A DNA stretch of 60,237 nucleotides from CAADGU01 sp964581605 (lineage in GTDB: Bacteria > Chloroflexota > Anaerolineae > Promineifilales > Promineifilaceae). Position 1 is the stretch's first letter. Every line of letters starts with the position of its first letter. The notes beneath the pieces are model-generated. The model was not told the DNA's origin. It did no database searches and saw nothing but the letters and a program-made list of their open reading frames with translations. This document shows, piece after piece, positions 50,086 to 57,684 of the stretch. The stretch lies in the NCBI GenBank assembly GCA_964581605.1, contig CAZOPF010000025.1, forward strand, positions 1 through 60,237, written 5' to 3'. The position numbers and the translations under genes were made by a program.

Positions 50086-50907
50086 ATGAATATCTCACAA
50101 CTCTTTTCTCTCGATCACAAAGTTGCCATTGTCACCGGTGGGACGGGTGTCCTGGGTGGGGCGATGGCGTGGGGGTTGGCGGCGGCGGGGGCGGCCGTGG
50201 GCATTTTGGGCCGCCGCCAGGAGAAGGCGGAAGAAGTCGCCAGCGCCATCCGCACCACCGGCGGGCAGGCGTTTGCGCTGGCGGCCGATGTGCTGGACAA
50301 AAAGTCACTGCTGGCGGCGCGGGAATGGGTGTTGGCGCGCTACGGCCGTGCTGACATCCTCATCAACTGTGCCGGTGGCAATATGCCGGGGGCCACCATC
50401 GTCGGCGACCTGACCTTTTTCAACATGACAGAAGCGGCGTTTAGCCAGGTGATAGCCCTGAATCTGACGGGCACGCTGCTGCCCACGCAGATTTTTGGCG
50501 AGGTGATGGCCGGGCAGCGCCAGGGCAGCATCATCAACATCTCCTCCATGTCAGCGCAACGGCCGTTGACCCGCGTGTTGGGTTATGGCAATGCCAAAGC
50601 GGCCGTAGATAACTTCACAAAATGGCTGGCGGTGGAATTGGCCCTCAACTATGGGCCGGGGCTGCGCGTGAACGCCATCGCCCCCGGCTTTTTTGTGGGC
50701 GAACAAAACCGGGATTTTCTGTTTCAGCCCGATGGCACGTATTCCGCACGTGGGGAGCAGATTATGGCGCACACCCCCATGCGTCGGTTTGGCGAGGCGG
50801 AGGAGCTGGTGGGCACGGCCGTGTGGTTGGCCAGCGACGCCTCCCGATTTGTCACCGGCATCGTCGTGCCCGTAGACGGTGGCTTCTCCGCCTTCAGCGG
50901 CGTGTGA
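50086..50907 (+). CDS. uxuB: SDR-type fructuronate reductase (D-mannonate oxidoreductase)
   Basis: 273 residues. Rossmann GGTGVLGGAMAWGLAAAGAAVGILGRRQEKAEEVA. INCAGGNMPGATIV is the characteristic Asn-Cys-Ala-Gly-Gly-Asn of the SDR D-mannonate oxidoreductase group (Bacillus UxuB/YjmF). The insertion LTFFNMTEAAFSQVIALNLTG, catalytic Ser in NISSMSAQRPLTRVLGYGNAKAAVDN (with Tyr-x-x-x-Lys) and the end DASRFVTGIVVPVDGGFSAFSGV also fit. It reduces D-fructuronate to D-mannonate with NADH. It is flanked on both sides by repeat spacers. Confidence 0.9.
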   Translation: MNISQLFSLDHKVAIVTGGTGVLGGAMAWGLAAAGAAVGILGRRQEKAEEVASAIRTTGGQAFALAADVLDKKSLLAAREWVLARYGRADILINCAGGNMPGATIVGDLTFFNMTEAAFSQVIALNLTGTLLPTQIFGEVMAGQRQGSIINISSMSAQRPLTRVLGYGNAKAAVDNFTKWLAVELALNYGPGLRVNAIAPGFFVGEQNRDFLFQPDGTYSARGEQIMAHTPMRRFGEAEELVGTAVWLASDASRFVTGIVVPVDGGFSAFSGV

Positions 50908-50913
50908 AAAGCA

Positions 50914-50983
50914 GGTAATTGAGTAATTGGGTAATTATTGACCAATTACCCAATTACTCAATTACCCAGTTACCCAATTACCA
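50914..50983. repeat. Short-unit spacer (taattg/caatta type)
   Basis: ggtaattgagtaattgggtaattattg is followed by accaattacccaattactcaattacccag and further taccaattacc units. It fills the gap between the SDR and LarA-like genes. Confidence 0.95.
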
Positions 50984-50986
50984 ATA

Positions 50987-52333
50987 ATGATTCACGTCAC
51001 AACCCCTCCAAATCAACTGTTGACTGATGATACGGTGCGGCAAACGCTGACGGCCGTGTTGGAACAGCAGCACAGCAATCAGCGCGTCTTAATCCTCATC
51101 CCCGACCATACCCGCACCATCCCCCTGCCGCAGCTATTCCGTTACCTCGTGCAGATTTTGCATGATACCCGGCAGCTTGATTTTATGGTCGCCCTGGGCA
51201 CCCACCCACCTTTGACGGAATTGCAGCTGTGCCAATTGGTCGGCATCACCCCGGACGAACGCCAGACCACCTATCGGCACATTGGCATCCTCAACCATGC
51301 CTGGGACAGCCCGGACGCGCTGGTGCAAATTGGCACACTGCCGCAGGCGCAGATTCAGCAAATCGCCGGAGAACGATGGCATCCCACGTTGGGCGGCGAT
51401 GTGGCCGTGAAGATCAACCGCGCCATTTTTGATTACGACCACATTCTCATTTTGGGGCCAACATTTCCGCATGAAGTTGTCGGCTTTTCCGGCGGGGCCA
51501 AATACTTCTTCCCCGGCATTTCTGGCGCAGACATGATCAACGTCACCCACTGGCTGGGCGCGTTGGCGGGGGTGCGCGGCACCATTGGCGTCAAACAAAC
51601 GCCGGTGCGCGACATGATTCACGCCGCCGCCGCCTTTGTGCCCATCCCCACCACCCTCATTGCCCTGGTCGTGGTGGGGCACGGGCTGGCGGGCCTGTTC
51701 ATTGGCGACTACCACACCGCCTGGGCTGCCGCCGCCGATTTGTCGTCGGAGCGGCACATCATTTGGGTGGATAAGCCGTTTCAGCGCGTTCTCTCCTGTG
51801 CGCCGCCGATGTATGATGAATTGTGGACGGCGGGCAAGGCGATGTATAAATTGGAACCGGCGCTGGCTGAAGGGGGTGAGTTGATCATTTACGCGCCCCA
51901 TTTAGATGTGGTGAGTCATGTTCACGGCCGTTACATTTACGAAATTGGCTATCATGTGCTGCCCTACTTTTTGGGGCAATGGGAGAGATTCAAGCACATC
52001 CCGTTGGGGGTGTTGGCGCATAGTACGCATGTGCGGGGCGACGGCCGTTACCAAAACGGCATCGAACAGCCCCGCGCCACCGTCACATTAGCCACCAAAC
52101 TGCCGCCCACCGATTGCGCCCAACTGGCCCTCGGCTACCAAAACCCGGCCGACATAGACATCACCACCTGGCAAAACCGCGAATCCGAAGGCATCCTCTA
52201 TGTGCCCAAAGCGGGAGAAATGCTGTATCGGGTGCGGGAAAGTGGTGGCATGTCGCAAGTGGCAAGTGGCAAGTCGCAGGTTGTAGGTCACTTGCCACCT
52301 GCCACCAGCCACTTGACACCTGAATCCCCATGA
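50987..52333 (+). CDS. LarA-superfamily nickel-pincer-type hydroxyacid racemase/epimerase
   Basis: 448 residues. LIPDHTRTIPLP (Asp40), MVALGTHPPL (His73) and FPHEVVGFSGGAKYFFPGISG with His162 and Lys172, then His188, keep the spacing of His174, Lys184 and His200 of Lactiplantibacillus LarA (10 and 26 residues). These residues bind the nickel-pincer nucleotide and catalyse hydride transfer at C2 of an alpha-hydroxyacid. In this operon the substrate is probably D-mannonate, giving D-gluconate for the kinase next door; stereochemistry fits exactly. The last 26 residues (SQVASGKSQVVGHLPPAT onward) are encoded by a repeat spacer. The TGA overlaps the gluconokinase ATG (ATGA). Confidence 0.85.
   Translation: MIHVTTPPNQLLTDDTVRQTLTAVLEQQHSNQRVLILIPDHTRTIPLPQLFRYLVQILHDTRQLDFMVALGTHPPLTELQLCQLVGITPDERQTTYRHIGILNHAWDSPDALVQIGTLPQAQIQQIAGERWHPTLGGDVAVKINRAIFDYDHILILGPTFPHEVVGFSGGAKYFFPGISGADMINVTHWLGALAGVRGTIGVKQTPVRDMIHAAAAFVPIPTTLIALVVVGHGLAGLFIGDYHTAWAAAADLSSERHIIWVDKPFQRVLSCAPPMYDELWTAGKAMYKLEPALAEGGELIIYAPHLDVVSHVHGRYIYEIGYHVLPYFLGQWERFKHIPLGVLAHSTHVRGDGRYQNGIEQPRATVTLATKLPPTDCAQLALGYQNPADIDITTWQNRESEGILYVPKAGEMLYRVRESGGMSQVASGKSQVVGHLPPATSHLTPESP
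52254..52320. repeat. Short-unit repeat encoding the LarA-like C-terminus (gcaagtg/cacttgc type)
   Basis: gcaagtggcaagtggcaagtcgcagg is followed by cacttgccacctgccaccagccacttgac. It lies in frame within the last 26 codons of the larA-like gene, with its stop 13 bp beyond. Confidence 0.9.
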
Positions 52334-52854
52334 CAATCTTCATCATCATGGGCGTTTCCGGCTGCGGCAAGAGCACTATCGGCCAGGCATTGGCGGATCG
52401 GTTGGGCTGCCCCTTTTACGACGGCGATCATTTTCACCCGCCGCCAAATGTGGCTAAAATGGCGGGCGGACAACCACTGACGGATGAAGACCGTATTCCC
52501 TGGCTGGCAACGTTGCACGAGATGATGAGGGCGCACGAGATAGAAGGTGAAACGGCCGTGTTCGCCTGTTCCGCTCTTAAAAAAATATATCGGGATCAAT
52601 TGCAGGACGGCCTGACAACGGTGCAATTCATCTACCTGCAAGGCAGCTTCGACCTGTTCTGGGAACGGATGCAGGCACGGCAAGGGCACTACATGAAAGC
52701 GCCCATGCTGCAAAGCCAATTCGACACCCTGGAACCCCCCGGCCCCGCCGAAGCTCTGACGATTGCAGCAGACGCAGATGTGGACGCGATTTTGACCTTG
52801 ATTCAAAGGATAAACATCAAAGATTACGCAGATGGCGCAGATTCTAATCGGTGA
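52330..52854 (+). CDS. gntK: Gluconokinase GntK
   Basis: 174 residues. Walker A GVSGCGKST at residues 8-16. FYDGDHFHPPPNVAKMAGGQPLTDEDRIPWLATLH is the gluconokinase signature; CSALKKIYRDQL and FIYLQGSFDLFWERMQARQGHYMKAPMLQSQFDTLEPP also match. It makes 6-phosphogluconate from D-gluconate and ATP. The start overlaps the LarA-like stop, so translation is likely coupled, linking epimerase and kinase. The last 14 residues (INIKDYADGADSNR) and the stop are encoded by the repeat spacer at 52816-52873. Confidence 0.95.
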   Translation: MTIFIIMGVSGCGKSTIGQALADRLGCPFYDGDHFHPPPNVAKMAGGQPLTDEDRIPWLATLHEMMRAHEIEGETAVFACSALKKIYRDQLQDGLTTVQFIYLQGSFDLFWERMQARQGHYMKAPMLQSQFDTLEPPGPAEALTIAADADVDAILTLIQRINIKDYADGADSNR

Positions 52855-52873
52855 AATCTGTGCAATCTTTGAT
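52816..52873. repeat. Inverted spacer overlapping the end of gntK (atcaaagatt type)
   Basis: atcaaagattacgcagat with an extra gcgcagat unit (52816-52842) is matched by aatctgtgcaatctttgat (52855-52873). It contains the gntK stop TGA (52852-52854). Its twin is at 45688-45747. Confidence 0.9.
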
Positions 52874-52892
52874 TACTCTCAAAAAGGAAATT

Positions 52893-54347
52893 ATGGACGC
52901 ACAAGCAGACATTGGACTTATTGGATTGGCCGTCATGGGCCAGAATCTCGTTTTGAACATGGACGATCACGGCTTTACCGTCGCCGTCTACAACCGCACT
53001 GTGGAAAAAGTAGACCAATTCCTGGCGAACGAAGCAAAGGGAACGAAGGTGATGGGCGCACATTCCCTGGAAGAACTGGTCAGCCACCTGAAACGGCCGC
53101 GCCGCGTGATGATCATGGTTAAAGCCGGCGCGCCAGTAGACGCCACTATCGCCCAGCTTGTGCCCCTGCTGGAACCAGGCGACATCATCATAGACGGTGG
53201 CAACTCCCATTACCCGGACAGCACCCGCCGCGCCAAGGAATTGGCTGCCCAAGGGCTGTTGTTCATTGGCACGGGCGTCAGCGGCGGCGAGGAGGGGGCA
53301 CGCTATGGCCCCTCCATCATGCCCGGCGGCCATCCGGCCGCGTGGCCGCACGTCAAGCCCATCTTCCAGGGCATCGCCGCCAAAGTGGCCGACGGCTCCC
53401 CCTGCTGCGACTGGGTGGGTGAAGAGGGGGCGGGGCACTTTGTCAAAATGGTGCATAACGGCATTGAATATGGCGATATGCAGCTCATTGGCGAGGCGTA
53501 TGACCTGCTGCAACATGCACTGGGGTTGTCGCCGGATGAGATGAGCGCGGTTTTTACCGATTGGAATGAAGGCGAATTGAACTCCTACCTGATTGAGATT
53601 ACGGCCGACATCCTGGCGTACAAAGATGAACACGGCCGTGCGTTGGTAGATCTCATCCTGGACGCCGCCGGGCAAAAGGGGACGGGTAAGTGGACGGCCG
53701 TCACCGCCCTGGACAGCGGCGTGCCGCTCACCCTCATTGCCGAAGCCGTCTTCGCCCGCGCCCTCTCCGCCTTGAAGGAGGAACGGGTGGCGGCGGCAAA
53801 GGTGTTGGGGTCGCCCATTCCCCCCTTCAGCGGCGACAAAGCCGCCTTCATTGAAGATTTGCGCCAGGCATTATTTGCCGCCAAGATCGTCTCTTACACG
53901 CAGGGGTACATGCTGATGCGGGCGGCGACGGCCGAGTTTGGTTGGCAGTTGGCTTATGGCAACATCGCCCTGATGTGGCGCGGCGGCTGCATTATCCGCG
54001 CCGCCTTTCTGGATGACATCAAAGCGGCGTTTGATGCGGACCCCGATTTGACCAACCTGCTGCTGGCGCCATTTTTCAAAGCCAAAATGCAGGCGGCTGA
54101 GGGGGCGTGGCGGCGGGTGGTGGGTACGGCCGTGAGCCTGGGTATCCCCGTTCCCGCTCTCGCCAGCGCCCTGGCCTTTTACGATGGCTACCGCCGAGAA
54201 CGGCTGCCCGCCAACCTGCTGCAAGCGCAGCGTGACTACTTCGGCGCGCACACCTACGAACGCACCGACCAACCCCGCGGCCACTTCTTCCACACCAACT
54301 GGACCGGACAGGGCGGGGATGTGACGGCCACGACGTATAATGCGTAA
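52893..54347 (+). CDS. gnd: 6-phosphogluconate dehydrogenase (decarboxylating)
   Basis: 484 residues from ATG 52893 with AAAGGAAA upstream; the frame open to 52851 comes from the repeat. GLIGLAVMGQNLVLNMDDHGFTVAVYNRT is the NADP-binding N-terminus. MVKAGAPVDATI, IIDGGNSHYPDSTRR, GVSGGEEGARYGPSIMPGG (the substrate-binding signature) and FVKMVHNGIEYGDMQLI (catalytic Lys) are intact. It oxidises 6-phosphogluconate to ribulose 5-phosphate, CO2 and NADPH. The length matches the full-size dimeric class. It takes the product of the gluconokinase encoded just upstream. Confidence 0.97.
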   Translation: MDAQADIGLIGLAVMGQNLVLNMDDHGFTVAVYNRTVEKVDQFLANEAKGTKVMGAHSLEELVSHLKRPRRVMIMVKAGAPVDATIAQLVPLLEPGDIIIDGGNSHYPDSTRRAKELAAQGLLFIGTGVSGGEEGARYGPSIMPGGHPAAWPHVKPIFQGIAAKVADGSPCCDWVGEEGAGHFVKMVHNGIEYGDMQLIGEAYDLLQHALGLSPDEMSAVFTDWNEGELNSYLIEITADILAYKDEHGRALVDLILDAAGQKGTGKWTAVTALDSGVPLTLIAEAVFARALSALKEERVAAAKVLGSPIPPFSGDKAAFIEDLRQALFAAKIVSYTQGYMLMRAATAEFGWQLAYGNIALMWRGGCIIRAAFLDDIKAAFDADPDLTNLLLAPFFKAKMQAAEGAWRRVVGTAVSLGIPVPALASALAFYDGYRRERLPANLLQAQRDYFGAHTYERTDQPRGHFFHTNWTGQGGDVTATTYNA

Positions 54348-54400
54348 TCAAGTAATTGGGTAATTGAGTAATTACCCAATTACCCAATTACCCAATTACC
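54344..54400. repeat. Short-unit spacer (taattg/caatta type)
   Basis: gtaatcaagtaattgggtaattgagtaatta is followed by cccaattacccaattacccaattacc. It begins with the gnd stop TAA and ends just before the eda ATG. Confidence 0.95.
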
Positions 54401-54401
54401 T

Positions 54402-55043
54402 ATGAACGAAACTCTACAAAAAATTGGTGAGATAGGTTTGGTGCCGGTGGTGGCGATTGAGGATGCGGATGATGCCCCGGCTTTGGGGCAGGCATTGCTG
54501 GCGGGGGGGCTGCCTTGTGCGGAGATTACGTTTCGTACAACCGCCGCCGCCGACGCGATTCGATTGCTCACGGCCGAATGTCCAGAAATGCTGGTGGGGG
54601 CGGGCACGGTGTTGACGGTGGCGCAGGCGGAAACGGCCGTTGCCGCTGGCGCCCGGTTTATTGTCACGCCCGGTTTTGATACGGCCATCGTGGATTGGTG
54701 CCTGGCGAATAACATCCCCATCACACCCGGTGTGATGACCCCCACCGAAATCAATATGGCGCTCAATAAAGGGCTGGAAGTGCTCAAATTTTTTCCGGCC
54801 GAGGCCGCTGGTGGTGTGAAGGCTTTGCAGGCCATTGGCGGGCCGTATCGGGGGGTGAAGTTTATGCCGACGGGGGGGATTACGGCCGTAAACCTGCCCG
54901 ATTACCTGCGTTTGCCCATGGTTCATGCCTGCGGTGGCAGTTGGATGGTGTCCCCGTCCCTGATTAACGGCGGCCAATTTGAGCAGATCACCCGGCTGAC
55001 GGCCGAAGCCATGACCATCGTGCGGCACATAAGGAACGACTAA
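54402..55043 (+). CDS. eda: 2-keto-3-deoxy-6-phosphogluconate (KDPG) aldolase
   Basis: 213 residues. GLVPVVAIEDADDAPALGQALLAGGLPCAEITFRT carries catalytic Glu41, and LKFFPAEAAGGVKALQA contains the Schiff-base Lys129. GAGTVLTVAQAETAVAAGARFIVTPGFD and PTGGITAVNLPDYLRLPMVHACGGSWM complete the fold. It splits KDPG to pyruvate and glyceraldehyde 3-phosphate. KDPG must come from KDG through a kinase not present in the window, or from a 6-phosphogluconate dehydratase, also not present. It is the last gene of the uronate operon. Confidence 0.95.
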   Translation: MNETLQKIGEIGLVPVVAIEDADDAPALGQALLAGGLPCAEITFRTTAAADAIRLLTAECPEMLVGAGTVLTVAQAETAVAAGARFIVTPGFDTAIVDWCLANNIPITPGVMTPTEINMALNKGLEVLKFFPAEAAGGVKALQAIGGPYRGVKFMPTGGITAVNLPDYLRLPMVHACGGSWMVSPSLINGGQFEQITRLTAEAMTIVRHIRND

Positions 55044-55116
55044 ATACACCGCCGATGCCCACATTCCTGAGGTTACAATTCCTGCTTTCGTAAGAATCTG
55101 AGAATGGGGAATAGTG

Positions 55117-55773
55117 ATGGCAACTTGGCTCAACTCTAAAAAGATCAGGCGCGTTTTGGGGGTGGTGTTGTTATTTTGTGTCCTGGTTGTTGCCTTCCCT
55201 TTTCTGTGGCGGGGGTATGTGCAGTGGCAGTACGGCCGTCTGGTTTATGAAGCGGACAATGTGCCCGGTCAATCCGTAGCCATCGTTTTTGGCGCGGGTC
55301 TGCGCTATGACGGATTTTTAAGTGATGTGTTGGTGGACCGCATGAATGTGGCGATTGACTTGTATGAAGCCGGAACGGTGCAAAAGCTGTTGGTCAGCGG
55401 CGATAACCGGTTTGAAAATTACAATGAACCGGGGGCGATGATGGCTTATGCCATCAGTCGGGGTGTTGATCCAGCCGACGTGCAGCCCGATTATGGCGGC
55501 CGCCGCACCTACGATACCTGCTACCGGGCCAAACATATTTTTCAGGTGGACGAAGCGATTCTGGTCACGCAAGATTTCCATTTGCCCAGGGCGTTGTTTA
55601 CGTGTGACCAGTTGGGGGTAGAGGTGGTGGGGGTGTCGGCGAGTTCACGGCCGTATTTGTGGCAGCGTTGGTTTGCCATTCGCGAAATGGGGGCCACTTT
55701 GCAAGCATTGGGAGATGTACTCCGGCGTGAACCCGCGCCCGTTTTGGGTGAGCCGATCCCACTTACACAATAA
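55117..55773 (+). CDS. SanA/YdcF-type DUF218 membrane protein
   Basis: About 218 residues from ATG 55117 (GTG 55114 possible). One N-terminal membrane segment (VLGVVLLFCVLVVAFPFLW). The DUF218 core: VAIVFGAGLRYDGFLSDVLVDRMNVAIDLYEAG, KLLVSGDNRFENYNEPGAM, YGGRRTYDTCYRAKHIF and AILVTQDFHLPRALFTC. SanA-like proteins affect envelope permeability in Escherichia; the biochemical function is unknown. It ends one base before the convergent DUF190 gene. Confidence 0.88.
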   Translation: MATWLNSKKIRRVLGVVLLFCVLVVAFPFLWRGYVQWQYGRLVYEADNVPGQSVAIVFGAGLRYDGFLSDVLVDRMNVAIDLYEAGTVQKLLVSGDNRFENYNEPGAMMAYAISRGVDPADVQPDYGGRRTYDTCYRAKHIFQVDEAILVTQDFHLPRALFTCDQLGVEVVGVSASSRPYLWQRWFAIREMGATLQALGDVLRREPAPVLGEPIPLTQ

Positions 55774-55774
55774 C

Positions 55775-56110
55775 CTAAGAGCTGCGATAGAAGCGCACCT
55801 GTGCTTTTTCCAGTGTTGCCAGCCCGGCATGAATTTCGCCGTCAATGGCAGCCAGGAACTTCTCCAGCTTTTCGCGGGTGTCCACAATTTCAATGATGAT
55901 GGGCAAATCTTCAGAGAGCCGTTCGATTTTGAAGGTGTGGATGACGCGGCTGTTGGCCCCGAAACCCATGATGCCGCGTAACACGGTGGCCCCGGCCAAT
56001 CCCTGCTCGCGGGCCTGGAGCACAATCCATTCATACAACAATTTGCCTGCGTGTTTATCACTTTCGCCGATAAAAATACGGAGGAGGTAGCCTTCTTCGG
56101 AAAGTGTCAT
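55775..56110 (-). CDS. DUF190 protein associated with fluoride channel
   Basis: 111 residues: GYLLRIFIGESDKHAGKLLYEWIVLQAREQGLAGATVLRGIMGFG, the invariant DUF190 core, followed by VIHTFKIERLSEDLPIIIEIVDTREKLEKFL. The family has a ferredoxin-like, PII-like fold and is often encoded next to crcB/fluC. The ATG lies 4 bp after the fluC stop, so it is co-transcribed. A regulatory role for fluoride export is inferred from context only. Confidence 0.9.
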   Translation of the reverse strand: MTLSEEGYLLRIFIGESDKHAGKLLYEWIVLQAREQGLAGATVLRGIMGFGANSRVIHTFKIERLSEDLPIIIEIVDTREKLEKFLAAIDGEIHAGLATLEKAQVRFYRSS

Positions 56111-56114
56111 TTTG

Positions 56115-56498
56115 TTACTCCCAGATGAGATACGCTAATGTGCGGCCGAGCCATACGGCCGTCAGCCCCAACATGATGTGTAACCCGATATTCACCAGCG
56201 CGAAAAGGTTTTGGCCCTCACGCAGAAAGTTCATACTCTCGTTGCTGAACGTTGAAAAAGTGGTGAATCCGCCCAAAATGCCCACAAAAACAAACAGGCG
56301 CGTTTCGGCCGTGAACACACCCCGTGTATCGGCCAGTTGCGAGAGAAAACCGATAATCAAACAGCCAATCAAATTAACTGCCAGCGTACCGTATGGAAAG
56401 CCAATACTTTTTGAAAGTTGTTGCACATAACCGCTCACCCAATAGCGCAGTACGGTGCCGATAAAACCGCCCATTCCAATCAAAACTATCTTACCCAC
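56115..56498 (-). CDS. crcB: Fluoride channel FluC (CrcB)
   Basis: About 127 residues. GTG at 56498 is preferred because AGGAAGG lies five bases upstream; an open frame to 56537 adds 13 hydrophilic residues. Four membrane segments, IGMGGFIGTVLRYWVSG at the start, PYGTLAVNLIGCLIIGFL with the conserved Asn, and GILGGFTTFSTFSNE, the Thr/Phe track of the fluoride pore. It exports toxic fluoride as a dual-topology dimer. No fluoride riboswitch is recognisable in the 68 bp upstream. It is encoded after rlmN and before the DUF190 gene. Confidence 0.93.
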   Translation of the reverse strand: MGKIVLIGMGGFIGTVLRYWVSGYVQQLSKSIGFPYGTLAVNLIGCLIIGFLSQLADTRGVFTAETRLFVFVGILGGFTTFSTFSNESMNFLREGQNLFALVNIGLHIMLGLTAVWLGRTLAYLIWE

Positions 56499-56521
56499 AC
56501 ATACCTTCCTCTCTTGAAATT

Positions 56522-56577
56522 GGATGCAGATTACCACAGATTACAGGCAAAAAAGCCGATAACGGTTTACGGATTAC
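56522..56577. repeat. Short-unit spacer (cagatta and taacgg units)
   Basis: cagattaccacagattacag, then ccgataacggtttacggattacc, with a few units on each arm. It overlaps the end of rlmN (stop at 56567-56569). The pattern is looser than in the other spacers. Confidence 0.55.
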
Positions 56578-57616
56578 CACTCACCACCCGGTCGCGGAGC
56601 TGCCCACAACCGGCTTGAATATCAATGCCCCGACGCACGCGCACGGTGCTGCTGACGCCGTAGCGGGCTAATTCGGTTTGAAAGGCGGCCACTCGTTCGC
56701 GGGAGGAGGGCTGCCCGCCGTAGCCGGCCGTGGGGTTGAGCGGGATGAGGTTGACGTGGCATAAGAGGCCGTGCAGCAGTTTGCCCAACGCCTGTGCCTG
56801 CTCAACTGTGTCGTTTTCGTGGGCGATGAGCGCCCATTCAAAGGTGAGGCGGCGGCCGGTTTTCTCCACGTAGTAGCGGCAGGCGGCCAGCACATCGGCA
56901 ATGGGCCAGCGGCGGTTGACGGGAATGAGTTTGTCGCGCTCCTCATCGGTGGCGGCGTGCAGGGAGACGGCCAGGGGGGTTTGCCGCTGCTCGTCGGCGT
57001 AGCGGCGAATGGCGGGCACGAGGCCGACAGTGGAGATGGTGATTTTGCGGGCGCCCAGGTTGAAGCCGGTGGGGTCGGTGAGGTGGTCTACGGCCGTCAT
57101 CGTATTCTGATAATTATGCAACGGCTCGCCCATGCCCATCATCACAATGTTGGTGACGTGTTCGCCCGTTTGCGCCAGTTCACGGGCAAAGTGCAGCACC
57201 TGGGCCACAATTTCACCTGTGCTGAGGTGGCGGAAGAAGCCCATTTGCCCGGTGGCGCAAAAGACACAGCCCATGGCGCAGCCCGCCTGGGTGCTGATGC
57301 ACAACGTGCGCCGCCGGTCATAACGCATCAGAACCGTCTCAATAAATTGGCCGTCTGGCAATTGGAACAGCACTTTTTTAGTCAGGCCGTCGCGGGAATG
57401 TTGTTCGCTGGCGATGGGGAGGGGGGAGAGGAAGACGGCCGTACTCAACTTCTCCCGTAACCCCTTTGGCAAATTGCTCATCGCCGCCACATCCGGCACA
57501 TATTTCTGGTACAGCCATTCCCACACCTGCCGGGCACGGAATTTCGGCTCGCCCAGATCGGTGAGTAATTGAGTGAGTTGTTCAAAGGAGAGGTCGTAAA
57601 GAGTTTGTTGTTGCAT
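56567..57616 (-). CDS. rlmN: Dual-specificity RNA methyltransferase RlmN
   Basis: 349 residues. Radical SAM cluster motif GCAMGCVFCATGQMGF near residues 112-126. Other signatures: NIVMMGMGEPLHNYQN, STVGLVPAIRRYA, LAVSLHAATDEERDKLIPVNRRWP and the C-terminal RRGIDIQAGCGQLRD with the methyl-carrying Cys. It methylates C2 of A2503 in 23S rRNA and A37 in some tRNAs. The gene lies in a minus-strand run HAD-rlmN-crcB-DUF190. Its end (VVSGNP) reaches into a cgtaa-type repeat. Confidence 0.96.
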   Translation of the reverse strand: MQQQTLYDLSFEQLTQLLTDLGEPKFRARQVWEWLYQKYVPDVAAMSNLPKGLREKLSTAVFLSPLPIASEQHSRDGLTKKVLFQLPDGQFIETVLMRYDRRRTLCISTQAGCAMGCVFCATGQMGFFRHLSTGEIVAQVLHFARELAQTGEHVTNIVMMGMGEPLHNYQNTMTAVDHLTDPTGFNLGARKITISTVGLVPAIRRYADEQRQTPLAVSLHAATDEERDKLIPVNRRWPIADVLAACRYYVEKTGRRLTFEWALIAHENDTVEQAQALGKLLHGLLCHVNLIPLNPTAGYGGQPSSRERVAAFQTELARYGVSSTVRVRRGIDIQAGCGQLRDRVVSGNP

Positions 57617-57684
57617 GAGATTGGGAGATTGGAGATTGCAGATTGGAGATTATGCAAATCTCTAATCTCTCATCTCCAATCTCT
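57617..57684. repeat. Short-unit spacer (gattggaga/tctccaatc type)
   Basis: gagattgggagattggagattgcagattggagatt is followed by caaatctctaatctctcatctccaatctct. It lies between rlmN and the HAD gene. Read on the minus strand it supplies the last codons (RLEMRD) and TAG of the HAD protein. Confidence 0.95.

Noticed and set aside
56499..56566. Fluoride riboswitch before crcB
   Set aside because: The conserved riboswitch core is not recognisable in this 68-bp stretch, which is mostly repeat.
43850..57684. Repeat spacers as CRISPR arrays or transposon ends
   Set aside because: Units are too short, have no unique spacers, no target duplication, and the unit differs at each site.
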